A stretch of DNA of 64,000 nt from Rhynchospora pubera (lineage: Eukaryota > Streptophyta > Magnoliopsida > Poales > Cyperaceae), in the NCBI GenBank assembly GCA_028095005.1, contig CM051460.1, forward strand, positions 157,971,461 to 158,035,460, given 5' to 3'. The notes beneath the pieces were generated by a model, which saw only the letters and a list, made by a program, of their open reading frames with translations, was not told the origin of the DNA and searched no databases. Below are positions 34,371 to 46,696 of the stretch, piece after piece. Each line of letters begins with the position of its first letter. The stretch's first letter is position 1. Both the position numbers and the translations under genes were made by a program.

Positions 34371-37300
34371 ATGGAAAAAGCCAAGAAAGGGTCTTACAAA
34401 CATGTCAAGAAGCACAGCCCCCTGGTTGTTGGGGCTTCCCAAAATGGGATGCCCCTCATGGAGATACCACCAATAATCCAAAACGGGTACCCATACCCGT
34501 ACCAGTACCGGTACCACCAGTCCTGTCCTGCTCTCCTTCCCTTGCCTCTCTCTCTTCCCCTTCCTCCTCCACTTCTGGTCTATGTGCCACCTGCTGCGCC
34601 TCTATTTCATGAGAATAACCACCTCAAATGGAGAACAAATGGTCAGAACTGTTTGAGGAAACAGACACCCGTTAAGAACCAAGTGCTGGGTCCGGGACCC
34701 ACAGAGACGCGTTTCAATGCCATCCCGCTTCATCAAGGTATATGTTTTCTCTTGGGTACTTCTACTACTTATAAAGTATGTTGGATGTTTGTTGATGTCG
34801 TTATGATCATTAATATGAATATATAAATAGGAAGTTTAAAAATTAGATGAGGTCATGACGTTATTTGCTTAAATTTTTTTTTTTGGTTTGATTCAAAGTA
34901 AAACTGATCAACTGAATCTCCTGAAAATTCTGAAACCTTTAATTTTAATAGTACAGTTTGAATTTCCATACAACCTTATTCCATTGGTCTTATTAGAATT
35001 TGTGTCATTTTTTCTGTACCATTGGTTTTTTGATATTGATAAAAAAAAATTTCACTTGTTATCCAGAGCTGGAACTGCCCCAGAATCAAACCAACATCCA
35101 AAACCGAATCTCTCACCTCAACTTAAGCGGAAAAGAGGTTGTAGCTACACGGCCCGATTCTGGTGGTACCGAGGGACCTGCGATCCCTCTTCTTGCAAAC
35201 CATTTTCTGGTACAATTCGACCCATCAGAAAGAATTTTTCATTATGATGTGAACATAACTCCTCGCCCCTCAAAAGAAACAGCACGAATGATAAAACACA
35301 AATTGGTTGAAGAGAATAGAGACCTCTTATCAGGAGTCATGCCAGTTTTTGATGGACGAAAGAATCTATACAGTCCAATTGAATTTCAAAGAGACAAATT
35401 GGAATTCTACATTTCTCTACCAATCCCTACAAATGGTGGGACGTTGATGGAAACCCAAAAGAAAAGACTTTTTAGGGTAAACATTAGGTTGGTGTCTAAA
35501 TTAACTGGTGAGAATTTGAATAAGTACTTGAAAGAAAAAGATGGCAGTATCCCTCTTCCACAAGACTATCTTCATGCACTAGACATAGTCTTGCGAGAGG
35601 CGCCCAGCGAATCATGCATTTCAGTTGGTCGGTCTCTTTACACTTGCTCAATGGGAGGACAGAGAGACATTGGTGGAGGTGTTGTTGGCATGAGAGGGTT
35701 TTTTCAAAGCCTTAGACCGACTCAACAAGGTTTATCCCTCAATTTAGATTTTTCTGTAGCAGCTTTTCATGAGAGCATTGGTATAATCCCCTATTTGCAA
35801 AAGAAATGCAGTTTCCTAACAGATGATTTTCTAAAGAAACAAAGAGCGTTGACAGAAGAAGAGAGGAAACAAGTTCAAAGTGCATTGAAAAATGTGAAAA
35901 TTTTTGTTTGTCACCGTGACACGCACCAAAGGTTTCGTGTCTATAGCCTGACCGAGGGAGCAACCAAGGATCTGAAATTTTGGGATAGAAGTGGGAAAGA
36001 GTACAAACTGGTGGATTATTTTAGGGATCAGTATAACTATGAGATAGAATTTAAGAACTTACCATGCTTGCAAATTAGTCGAAGTAAGCCATGTTATCTA
36101 CCAATGGAGTTGTGCACCATTTGTGAAGGTCAGAAATTTCTAGGTAAGCTTTCTGATGAACAAACAGCTAAGATTCTTAAGATGAATTGTCAGAGGCCCG
36201 ATGAAAGGAAGGATATTATAAATAATGTGGTCAAAGGCGCTTTTGGCCCAGCCAGGTAGACCACATTCTTCACATATATTTACTTTTATACAAATATGGG
36301 AGTCTAGCTTGCTTGGTAACTTAAATAAAAATGAGGAATTGCCTATGCCTAAAATATAATTTAGTCATTGGATGTGGTTCTCATATGGGACAATAGTGGG
36401 CCTGATTGTTATTTTGAACGATATATTTTTCAAAACAATGGATGATGCGCCATATTTTAGTTTTCTAAAGTCTTCTGGCCTAGGTGTGATCTCAAATTCT
36501 TGAGACCCCAAATGAATTCTTTGTGTTATTCTATGCAGCACTATCACTTTGAGAACCCCATTAATTTCTTTCCTATTGAATGATATATATCCTGAGAAAG
36601 TTGTATTAAGCTCTTTCCTTGAATTGAGATTACTTTTTCAGTAATAAAAGCATGTCATGATATGCAACAACTTAAATATAAGAAAAAAATCATCATACAC
36701 CGAACCCATTAATTAGTGTTTGAAAAATAATTCTGATTTCCATATGTTAGCATGCCTTCTAACATTGTCGTTTTCATTTGTTACTGTTGTTGCAGTGGTT
36801 CTTACAGCAATCAATTCAGCCTCCAAATCTCAAAGGAAATGACTCAACTTGTTGGTAGAGTTCTTCAACCACCGAAGCTAAAATTTGGTGATACTGGTCA
36901 TGTAAGAGACATGACCCCAAACAGGCATGACCGACAATGGAACTTCCTTCACAGCCACGTGGCAGAAGGATCCGCTATCAGAAGGTGGGCTGTTATAAGC
37001 TTTGGTGGCACAAGTGCTCAACATGCTTGCATACCAACGTTCATACATCAACTATCTAACCGTTGCGAACATCTTGGTATTCTCTTAAGCAAGAATACCA
37101 TGGTCAACCCCCTATTTGAAAACATTCAACTTCTCAACAACATAACAGGTCTAGAAACCAAGCTCAGGAAAATCAATGAAGCTGCGAATGGTAATTTGCA
37201 ATTGCTTGTTTGTGTAATGGAGAGAAGGCACAAAGGATATGCGGACTTGAAGCGGATTGCAGAGACTAGTATTGGAGTTGTGACACAATGCTGTTTGTAC

Positions 37301-38212
37301 CAAAATCTGACCAAACTCACTTCACAGTTTCTGGCGAATTTGGCACTTAAAATCAATGCAAAACTGGGAGGGTGCAACATGGTTCTGTATAACAGCCTGC
37401 CTCATCAAATTCCTAGGATATTTTTCGACAACCAGCCTGCTATCTTCATGGGCGCTGATGTGACGCATCCCCATCCACTAGATGATGTCAGCCCTTCGAT
37501 TGTGGCAGTTGTTGGTAGTATGAATTGGCCAGCGTCTAATAGGTACATTTCTAGAATGAGATCTCAAACTCACCGTCAAGAAATAATAGAGAATTTAGAT
37601 CTTATGGTGTATGAACTTTTAGATGAGTTTCTGTTAGAAAACAAGAAACTCCCAAGCAAAATAATTTTCTTTAGAGATGGCGTGAGCGAAACCCAGTTTC
37701 AAAAGGTTTTGAAAGAGGAATTGCAAGCAATCAGAGTTGCCTGCAAGCGGTTTGAAGGCTATCAACCCCTGGTTACTTTCACTGTGGTGCAAAAGCGGCA
37801 CCATACAAGGTTGTTTCATGGTGATCAAAATGTGCCGCCTGGTACAGTGGTTGACACGGTGATAACTCATCCAAGGGAATTTGATTTCTATTTGTGTAGC
37901 CACTCAGGCACAAAAGGGACAAGTAGGCCCACACACTACCACGTTCTGTGGGATGAGAACCGATTTCGATCAGATGAAATGCAGAAGTTGGTACATTGTC
38001 TTTGTTACACTTTTGTGAGGTGCACCAAGCCAGTTTCGCTTGTGCCACCGGCTTACTATGCACATCTCGCAGCATACAGAGGTAGATTATATCTGGAGAG
38101 GTCAGATTCTGGGGCATGCGGTAAACAAATGTTGTACCGGTCGGGTCCATTACAGACAGCTCCGTTGCCTCAGCTTCAGGATACGGTTAAGAAGCTCATG
38201 TTTTACTGTTGA
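34371..38212 (+). CDS. AGO7: ARGONAUTE7 (AGO7/ZIPPY), complete, three exons, 990 aa
   Basis: Exons are 34371-34737, 35067-36255 and 36796-38212. Phases 1 and 2 at the junctions restore the frame, giving 2973 nt with stop, the same length as Arabidopsis AGO7 as I recall it. Residues 1-120 are proline/tyrosine rich and variable. Residue ~146 onward is the N domain (VVATRPDSGGTEG), with PAZ at about 370-480, MID at about 540-690 and PIWI at about 700-980. Slicer residues are present: D740 in MGADVTHPH, E781 in THRQEII, D813 in FFRDGVSE and the His in RPTHYH (896-901). It ends KKLMFYC like other AGO7s. AGO7 binds miR390 in the cytoplasm and cleaves TAS3 transcripts to launch tasiR-ARF production, which limits ARF3/ARF4 and sets leaf polarity and phase change. 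AATAAA-like polyadenylation motif near 38224. AGO7-specific words separate it from AGO2/AGO3. No lesions seen. Confidence 0.95.
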
Positions 38213-38610
38213 TTGGGTGTAATGAAATAAAACTAAGTGGACCTCTTTAGACAAAGGTTTTCTGTGAATTGTATATGGATAGCTAATGGCGAAGAGGTCA
38301 ATCTTTGTTGGCTTAATTAGAATGCGAAGATGATAAGATGTATCACATGATTTTGTGCTTAACAACTTGCCCTCATCCCTGTTTTCATTTGTCGTTTTTT
38401 TTACAAGTTCTTTACTGCTTTAATCTGTTTGAGGTGCACATTCATCCTGATTGTGGAGTCTTCTGTTATCACAAAGTTCTCTGGCTGTTGCACCACAATT
38501 GGCTGTAAATTCATTTTCTAATGCAATATAATTTAAGGTTTGGTAATTGAACCATGGAGTTTATACCCCATAATATATCTTAGGAATAAGAAAAAAAGAT
38601 ATAGTACTAT

Positions 38611-38758
38611 GACTGTGTTTGGATGAGCTTAGGAATAAGAAACTAGTTTCTTTGTATTCTCAAATTTATTATAAACAATTCAAACGGTTCACAAAGTTAC
38701 ACACTTTTTAATACTTCTTTCCTTATTTTTTTTATTCCCACATCATCCAAACTGAGCT
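38611..38758. mobile_element. Tourist-like MITE, copy 9
   Basis: GACTGTGTTTGGATG and CATCCAAACTGAGCT ends with TAT on both sides, about 400 bp past the AGO7 stop codon. Confidence 0.75.
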
Positions 38759-38912
38759 TATAGGAAATAACAAATCCTGTTGACAGCATACTCTTACCAA
38801 AAATGAGCCTGGCATTTTTACTGTCTATTTTCTCGAGCTTGTTAATTTGCACTTTAAAAAGCATCCATGACTAAGAAAAATTATTTACTAGCTGCACTTA
38901 CACTTTTATAAA

Positions 38913-39135
38913 GACTCCGTTTGGATGGTGTGGGAATAAAAGGATTAAGGAAAGGATATTGGAAAGTGTGCACTTACACTTTTATAAAGACTCCGTTTGG
39001 ATGGTGTGGGAATAAAAGGATTAAGGAAAGGATATTGGAAAGTGTGTAAGTTTGTAAATAGTTTGGATTGTTTATAATAAATTTAGGAGTAGAAAGAAAC
39101 TATTCCCTTATTCCTGCATACATCCAAACGGAGCC
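38913..39135. mobile_element. Tourist-like MITE, copy 10, with a duplicated left end
   Basis: The intact copy is 38989-39135 (GACTCCGTTTGGATGG to CATCCAAACGGAGCC, flanked by AAA). Its first ~58 bp plus 18 bp of the flank (CACTTACACTTTTATAAA) also occur directly upstream. This is a perfect 76-bp tandem duplication, 38895-38970 and 38971-39046, created after insertion. Confidence 0.85.
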
Positions 39136-39139
39136 AAAG

Positions 39140-39558
39140 AAAAAAATAGAAGACCTGTTTGAGGCTGTTTCTAAAAGAAAAACTCAAAAAAGTGATTGCC
39201 ATAATGGTACAGCAAGCTACTTGATAGAGAGGGTTGTACGAAAGCGCCGCATTTATTCTATCCGTTGATGAGGTCACTCAATATAACCTATACGTATGCA
39301 TGGGGGAATATACAAACATACATTTTTATTTTGCATGCAAGTAGATCTCTCTCCCTGCTACTGAATCATGCACAGACAACTAAAAAAATGTTTTCAGCTC
39401 GTTCAATCAAATCTAGGTGCTGTGCTGTGAATGAGCATATATATCGTAGAAGACGAAGTACTTTCGAAAGAAGTTCTCATCTGTGAAAGCGACGCTTCAC
39501 TTTAAACCTGCTAGTTTCGTTTTGTCTCCCAATGCAAATCAATTAATGCCATTGCCAT
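39140..39558. other. Intergenic DNA
   Basis: No gene recognised; short open frames here show no family resemblance. Confidence 0.4.
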
Positions 39559-39568
39559 TACACCCCCC

Positions 39569-39759
39569 AAATCCAAATCCTGTGGCGCGCGACACAGCGT
39601 GCAGCGCACCACAAGTCGTCCGATCAAATCTCAATGAATGAGGTAGCCCCGTGCATGTAACAGATTGTAAGGCCCGAAAAAATGTAACCCGTCCAGATTT
39701 GATCGGACGGTCCGTATGGCGCGCTGCACGCTGTGTCGCGCGCCACAGGATTCGGATTG
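39569..39759 (-). mobile_element. Mutator-type hairpin MITE, core family copy D
   Basis: A 191-bp hairpin flanked by perfect 10-bp repeats TACACCCCCC (39559-39568, 39760-39769). The private stem is CCTGTGGCGCGCGACACAGC and its near-perfect complement; the shared core on the minus strand includes ACAATCT then TTACATGCACGGGGC. Confidence 0.85.
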
Positions 39760-39769
39760 TACACCCCCC

Positions 39770-41172
39770 CGTTTCTCTTTTCTTTTCCTTAGCTTATTGG
39801 CTATTGTACTTTTCTCTTTCTATCTTTTGTCTCTGTCTCTCTCCATGCATTTCTCATGTACCTTTCAATCTGTCATACAGTCATACTCTCTCTCTCTACG
39901 TAAATCCCATCGGCCATCAACCCCCGTATACATTGAAATTGAGAACAAACGACGCCCAATAAAAAAAAGATAATAAACTAAGATTAGTAATTTACCGAAA
40001 AGAATATTTTTAAATAATTAAAAATAAGTTCAATATTATTTCTAAGTGTTCTCGAATATCCATAAAAGATTACAATCTTAATTTGTTTGAATCATTATAA
40101 AATTTAGATTAGATTTATTTTCATATTTTTTTAGCCGAATTTAATAAAGGTTTGAAGAAAATCGAATTAAAAATCCATTTTGAACTTGATATCACTATAA
40201 TAATTTTTCGATTCAAACGAGTTTATTCTAACTATTTAAAAATAAAATTTTTAATCCTGAATCACTACTATAATGTTATTTTCAAATGATCCAAACGCAT
40301 ATTTATGCATGTAGTTTTTTGTCGTACTCAATTTATTCTATCTAAAAATCCTGCTCTACCGTCCATTTATATTAAGTAAGTATTAAACGATACTGCCCGT
40401 TTTTTTTTATGAACTTTTAAAGAGATGCAGCACAGGGATTTTTCCAAGAGGTGACACATTCTAGTAATACTCTTGTCCAACAGTCCAAGCACGCTTAACT
40501 GCAGAATTTTGATGAAATTTCATGTTTTAGTTTTAGTATGATCGCATCCATACCGCTCGTTCTAAAAAATTGAATCTATACAAAATTAATTAAGCATTAC
40601 TTTAAAAAGAATCTCTCCCAAGTAAATTGAGTTTACTTTATAACAGTTAGAACGTGGTGCTATCAGCGCGAAAGGTGGAGTGCCATAACAGCGCCCATTA
40701 AAATGCCGGCGTCTCTTTCGCTGAACCGATGAAAAATGCACGACACCGTATAGTTAATTAATGTATATTATTACGTGCGTATTCAATGCACCACTGTATA
40801 AACTTCTGAACTTTCACCTTTCTTCTCTCTCTAAAATCAAAACAATCAGAATATAGAAAGATACTCTGTGTCTCAGCGCATCATTAGTTTCGCCGAGTGG
40901 GAAACCCCAGACCTGCGCACCTACATTTTGTTATCATTACACTACCACTGTCAATGCGCCTAGCCCCCCAGCTCAATTAATGCATATCTTATAATATGTC
41001 ACCGCGGATTATATTTATTCTAGCATTTAAGCGCGCGCACTTATATTTATGTTCGTTTCTGCCATAGAGTGATGGATTATATGTTGCTTGGCCTGCGTGT
41101 GCGCTTTTGTTCGGTTCTGCATGGACGGCTCTGATTAAAAATTTAGGATCTCACGGCCATTATGGTGTGTAA
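39770..41172. other. AT-rich intergenic DNA
   Basis: No gene, RNA gene or bounded repeat recognised. Confidence 0.4.
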
Positions 41173-41515
41173 CAGGGCTGGCAACGAGTCGAGCTCGAAC
41201 GAGCTAATCTTAGCTCAAATTTGATTTAAAATTAATTCAAATTTTGTCGAATCGAATCGAGTTTGTATCAAATTTCTTAACGAGCTCGTCGAGCTAAATT
41301 ACAAACAAATAATATACAAATTAATTAATATTTATCAATTTTAATATTATTTTTATTTATATACTAATATTTTATTCATTATGTAAAATATTTTAAATAA
41401 ATGTATTATATATCAAATTATGTACTAATATTTTTAAATTAATTAACAAAATTATATTTCAAGTCAATTTCGATTTAATTTCGAGCTAATTAAATTTGTA
41501 TCGAACCCAAATAAA
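41173..41515 (+). mobile_element. hAT-like element, left end only
   Basis: CAGGGCTGGCAACGAGTCGA is a terminus common to plant hAT MITEs, followed by GAGCTCGAACGAGCT-type repeats and AT-rich sequence. The matching right end was not found. Confidence 0.45.
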
Positions 41516-41772
41516 TCATAAGAATTTCAAGATCTTTTACTAAAATTTGAAAGTGCTCAAAAGAAAAATCTTTTCAGATAAAAATTAATAATAGCAATTA
41601 AGAGCATCTTTCAATAAAAAGATTGTTTTTCTTTTTTTTAAAATACAAGAATCTAATAAGCTTTCTAAGCTTTTTCAAAAAAAAAATTCTAATGTCGAAT
41701 CAAATCAAATTTTTCTCGGGCCAGCCACGAGCCACAAGAGGGCAGATTTATATCGGCCATGTTTCAGTTGTA

Positions 41773-41952
41773 GAATCTTTATTTGCTCCCGCGCGAGACT
41801 ATCCAGCGCAATCTACGAACCGTCTGATCTGATCTGGACGGTTCGGATCTATCAATCTGGTTACATGTACGGATCTTCTTTTGCCATCGAAATTAAATCG
41901 TACGGCTCACGGCTGTGTGCTGGACAGTCCGCGCGGGACGGAATTTCATTTC
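41773..41952 (+). mobile_element. Mutator-type hairpin MITE, core family copy E
   Basis: A 180-bp hairpin with perfect 10-bp flanking repeats TTCAGTTGTA (41763-41772, 41953-41962). The private stem is CCCGCGCGAGACTATCCAGC against GCTGGACAGTCCGCGCGGG; the core is TCTATCAATCT then TTACATGTACGG. Confidence 0.85.
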
Positions 41953-41962
41953 TTCAGTTGTA

Positions 41963-41990
41963 TGGTGATGGTGATGGCGATGGTGATGGT
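41963..41990. repeat. GGTGAT minisatellite
   Basis: Four tandem GGTGAT-like units (one GGCGAT) immediately after MITE copy E. Confidence 0.7.
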
Positions 41991-42253
41991 TGATTTTTTT
42001 TTTTCTTGGAAAACATTTACATCCCGTAGGAGGTGACGGTTGATTTCTACTTGGCCTCGGAGAGAGGGCAGAAGTTACCATTTAAGACCCTACAAGTCTT
42101 TGTATTTATTTGTGAAATTCAACCTCATAAAGAAGAAATATTTTTATTAGTATAATTCATTATGCATTTGAGTTGTCCTCACGTATTTATCGTATATTTC
42201 TAAAAATTACATGAGGATTTGTACACAGTACTGGCGCTTATGCTAACTTTACC

Positions 42254-42465
42254 TGAATCACATTCTCTACCGACCTTTTAAGATTGGTAGAGTGATAACT
42301 CCTGATCTAAACCGTTATATTTAATCTCAACGGTTAAGGGAATCTCGTGCATGTAACTTAGATTGATAGGCCCGAAAAATCTTAACCGTCGAGATTAGAT
42401 CGAACAGCTCGGATCAAGAGTTGGCCCTCTACCAATCTCAATAGGTTGACAAAGAATACGGACCC
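42254..42465 (-). mobile_element. Mutator-type hairpin MITE, core family copy F
   Basis: A 212-bp hairpin with perfect 9-bp flanking repeats AACTTTACC (42245-42253, 42466-42474). The private stem is built on TCTCTACC...GATTGGTAGAG...AACTC; the core on the minus strand is GCCTATCAATCTAAGTTACA then TGCACGAG. Confidence 0.85.
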
Positions 42466-42474
42466 AACTTTACC

Positions 42475-43589
42475 TTCCACGCATATTCCATGCCATATAA
42501 AGGAATTGCATTTTTTGTGAGTTGAGTTCATGCAAAAATTATGAGTTTAATGCTCAGCTCTAGAAGTATTATTAAATAACATATTAGAAGAGAAATGCTT
42601 GAAATTTTGACAAATAACTAGCAAAAACACAACTAGGAGACATTTAATAACGTTTCATTTTAAAATATTGGAGGATAATCAATAAATACTACTATTGGTA
42701 GTCTCTCTAAAATCATTTTTTATGGTAAGCTTAATTGTAGTCGTTCTATTGAATTTTCATAATAAAGAATATTATGTTTATACTATTTCATAAATTCCGC
42801 TAAAATATTCAAAACATGATCGATTCAGTGAAAAATTCATTAAAGTCATGAAATATAAGCTTTCATTTGATTTCTGAAGATTTTTGTTGTGTCTCACTCA
42901 AAAAATGGATTATAGTTAAAATCATAAAAATAATTAAAATATGACTTATAGTTAGAATCATAAAAATAATCAAACATTTTTTTTCTAACTGTTATAAAGG
43001 TGCATTATTGGTATAGTCTTCTATTGACAGGTTCAAATTTCATTGAAAGGGCACTTCATTGCAAAAATAGTATAAGATACAATAGGAAAGATAGAATTCA
43101 GTATGTGGCTGTGTATCAGGCTTAATGCACAATTACATGTTCAATAAAAATTTTTTTGCCAAATAAGATGATCACTTGATATGAGAAACAAGACACTGTT
43201 CTATGTATGAAATATACTACACATGGTGTATATATAGATGCATAGAATACGTGAAATGTGGCCTGGGCAGGGATTCTTACTTCTTTATTCTCTTTGAAAT
43301 TCACGATCCTAACTCATGGCAGTAAGATAATAGTCAAAGGGACCCCACTGTCATGGTCAGAATTATAGCTAGTGAGTCTCACCCACCATTGAGCTCATTG
43401 CTTGAATCTAAATCCTCTGAGTATGGGTGGAACCCCTGCCATCAAGTATATCATGTTACTCACTTATTTAACATCTAAATTGTCTATTTAATTAGATTAT
43501 TATTTAACATCTAATTTGGAGCTTAATCAATTGAAGAGAGGATGAAGATTGAGATGGAAATCCTGTGCCTCTCCTCTCCCGTCAATCGA
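42475..43589. other. Intergenic DNA
   Basis: AT-rich; no gene or bounded repeat recognised. Confidence 0.4.
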
Positions 43590-43780
43590 TCAACCCAGCT
43601 CCACAAAAAGCCTAGGTGATTCGAAGCAGAGAGAGAAGCAGTTGAATTGGGGAATAAGAGAAAAGAGAGCATGGAGAAAGAGAGAGTAAGAGGGAAAAAA
43701 AAGTGCCTCACCAGAGGAGGAGGAAGCAGCTGCTCCCGTCAATCGATCAGCTCCACACTAAAACCTAGGCCCTCGAAGGC
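43590..43780 (-). repeat. Second copy of the BTB 5'UTR-exon block
   Basis: Shared with 12870-13030 in order: GCTCCACAAAA, CCTAGGTGATTC, TTGGGGAA(G/T)AAGAG, AAAGAGAG, ATGGAGAAAGAGAGAGTAAG, AGTGCCTCACCAG, ATCGATCAGCTCCACA and CCCTCGAAGG. It includes the same GTGAGGC donor on the minus strand. No BTB coding exon follows it within reach, so this looks like an orphan duplicate. Confidence 0.75.
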
Positions 43781-43856
43781 TTAACAATGCTCCTATGCAC
43801 GCATCGTGTTCCATCAACTCAAAAGGCTTAACAACGCTCCTATGCACGCATCGTGT
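43776..43856. repeat. Two 34-bp direct repeats, 47 bp apart
   Basis: AAGGCTTAACAATGCTCC... at 43776 and AAGGCTTAACAACGCTCC... at 43823 both run through ATGCACGCATCGTGT with one mismatch seen. Confidence 0.85.
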
Positions 43857-44099
43857 GGTCGGAAGAAATATCCAGCTCCCAAGAGATCAAGACACTCGTC
43901 TTTTAAATGTCCTTATCTAAACTCGAACAATAACTCTAACTAATTATTTGATGGAATAATGAGAGAGGCTGCTACAACTCATGTATCAATTGTCTCCTAA
44001 CCAACCCTTTATATACTAATTTTCCATTGATATACATTATAAAATCTTTTGTATAATTGGCGACAAAATAATTAACGAATCGAAATATATATATTTAGC

Positions 44100-44712
44100 T
44101 AGTGTTCTCCAAAATGACACGACACAATCGTGTTAGCACGATACGATGTGCGTGTTGGTACAACACGACACGATCGTGTTATCGTGTCGTGTTGGGACAT
44201 TAAAAAGTTTGACACGATTCAACACGCAACACGACACGAACACGAATTAACATGACACCTCAAAAAAATTTAATTATTAATGTTGATTATTTAAGCAAAA
44301 TTAATAATTTAATTTCAAATTTTAATACTATATCATATTATCTACCATCATTTAAATCATAATAGTGTTATAATCTAATTATTATTTTTTATAAAAAATA
44401 TTAATAAAAAGTTTAAACTTAATCAAATAATAAATTAATATGTTTAGTAACTTTTAATTTTTTAAATAATTTTTTAATTTAAAAAATAATAAATAATATG
44501 ACACGACTAACACGACTTGTCAACATGACACGACACGATCGTGTCAGTCGTGTCGTGTCAGAATGCGTGTCATGTTGCCTCTTCTCCCCACTAAGCATGA
44601 CACGACACGACACGATTAAAAAAATAGTTCATGTCAACACGACACGACACGAAACTCTAACACGATCGTATTTAACACGACACGAGGCGACACGCACGAT
44701 TGAAGAACACTA
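44100..44712. mobile_element. hAT-type non-autonomous element with ACACGAC-rich arms
   Basis: A 613-bp element with termini TAGTGTTCT and AGAACACTA, flanked by perfect 8-bp repeats TATTTAGC (44092-44099, 44713-44720). Both ends carry runs of ACACGACACGAT-like units that pair within and between arms; the centre is AT-rich. Non-coding. Confidence 0.85.
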
Positions 44713-44869
44713 TATTTAGCACAATACAAATATAAAACTTACTATAATTAATTTGTATGAGTAATATATACTAATTAGGCATCTAATGTCCTGCATATAA
44801 TATACGATATATAATTAACATATGATCATGCATCACGCGAGGCCGTACATTTGGGAATATTTTTATTTT

Positions 44870-45147
44870 TTTATTTACAGCGATTTTTTTTGGACAGAAT
44901 TACGGCTGTTATTTAATAAAGTGCTGTGACAAATTCATTAATTACGGCGGTTTTTCAATACCATCCGTAATTAATCAGCGAAAATTATGATCCGTATTTT
45001 ACAGGACACGTCAGCGGCGTTTTTTTTATTAACTGCCGTAAATAAATTTCTTAATATTTACGATAATATCACTCCGCATTTTTTACGGCAGATTTTTAAT
45101 ACACCGCCGTAAATGAGATGCCGTAAAAAAAAATTTCTGCCGTGGTG
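44870..45147 (-). mobile_element. CACTA-like terminus with subterminal repeats
   Basis: Reading from 45147 on the minus strand: CACCACGGCAGAAATTT, then many copies of TTTACGGC/GCCGTAAA in both directions. CACTA elements have CACTA-type tips and dense short subterminal repeats like these. One tip base differs (CACCA), and the opposite end is not clear. Confidence 0.55.
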
Positions 45148-46696
45148 ACAAAAGATCAACAAAATGCAATTATTGCTATGGGCAATTGTTCATCTAACAT
45201 TTTCGTACCAAAATACAGGGATGGCGAAAAGATCCCTTGGAACCATCGCAATATGTACTACTAGATATGCATGTGCCTCTACGTATGTATTATGTAGGAT
45301 GACAATGACACGTACCCACAGCACAGGTTACTAGTTATTAGAAAAGAAAAAAAACAGAAAAATGAAAAATGCCACTTCTACACAAGGACGAAGGGTGAAG
45401 ATTGTTGGAGTTATGTCCTAAAAATTAATCAGTTGGTGACTATTATATTAATTTATATTATTTATGATACTTGATCATTTGTTTTTAGATATTATTATTG
45501 ACAGATCTTTCAGATCGAGGATCTGAATTGTAGATCTTTGTGGATCATTCGTTAAAATAACAATAATATCTCTAAAGAGTCCATAGTCTTGATAATTAAC
45601 AGAGAACATTAATTATCATATAAAACTAGTATGCAAGTTAAGTGATGATTATGTTCTACAAATCATAGGTAAGGAGTTATCGATTTAATTGCATAAGTGT
45701 ATGTTACTGGAACATAGCACATGACATGACTCAATAAAATAAAATATATGGATTGTGTTATGTGTCATTATTTATTTCATACGTGTTTGATTCTGAGTTT
45801 GAGATGATTCAGTTTCTCCACATGAGGATAGATTCTATAAATATCGTCTAACGTTGATTCTTGATAAGGGCTGCTATACGGACTTTATTTATGTTCTACT
45901 GAATTGCGTAGGGAGAAACTGTTCATCAAGACAACCGAACCGTATGTCCCTCATTTGTTCATCTAGTGAGTGATGATATCTATTGGGCCTTTGATGGAGT
46001 TGGATCGTATGCGCGAAACTAGGCGATCAACTCTAGACCAAGAAACGTATAATCTACAAGAATTACACATTCCTACCTTGGATTATATAAGGATATCATG
46101 TGACATAAGAATCAAAATAATAAAATATTATTTCTTATGTAGGATTGAAGTGTTGTAATTGTACAGAGCTTATTTATGCGAATTGGGAATCATAACGTGT
46201 TGCTAGATACCGCTTATAATTAATGGAAATAAATGGTGATTTATTCTCATGACCAACGCAATATAAATCCTCAAAGGGTCACACAAATAAGTTTAACCAA
46301 ACGTGCATTATTTGTTTATTTGCAGTAGCGACTAGCGAGTACTGCGAATATATGATAAGTTGATTAATTAATTATATATCGTTACGAACCGATCTAATTA
46401 ATTAACTCAAGATGATCATATAGAAACAATATAATGCATATACTAATTTCAAATTAATTATTAATATGTTAAATAATTAAATTCGTTCAACACATATTTA
46501 TTATACTCAGCAAATTGAATTTTAGTTAATCGATTAACTGAAAGCCCGATATGTGACGAATTAAAATAGGAATTTGACAGGCCATTATATCATGTGGCCT
46601 GGCCCACATGAGGCCTGAAAATTTCAGCCATGTAGAGGGTATTTTCGTCCAGAAAGTAAAGGAGAGAGAAACACACAATTATAAAAACGTTCCATA

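Noticed and set aside
34371..38212. AGO2 or AGO3 instead of AGO7
   Set aside because: The N-terminal ATRPDSGG/LLANHFLV wording, the D-E-D-H set, intron positions and the C-terminal KKLMFYC follow AGO7; AGO2/AGO3 have Asp in place of the last catalytic His region and Gly/Arg-rich N termini.
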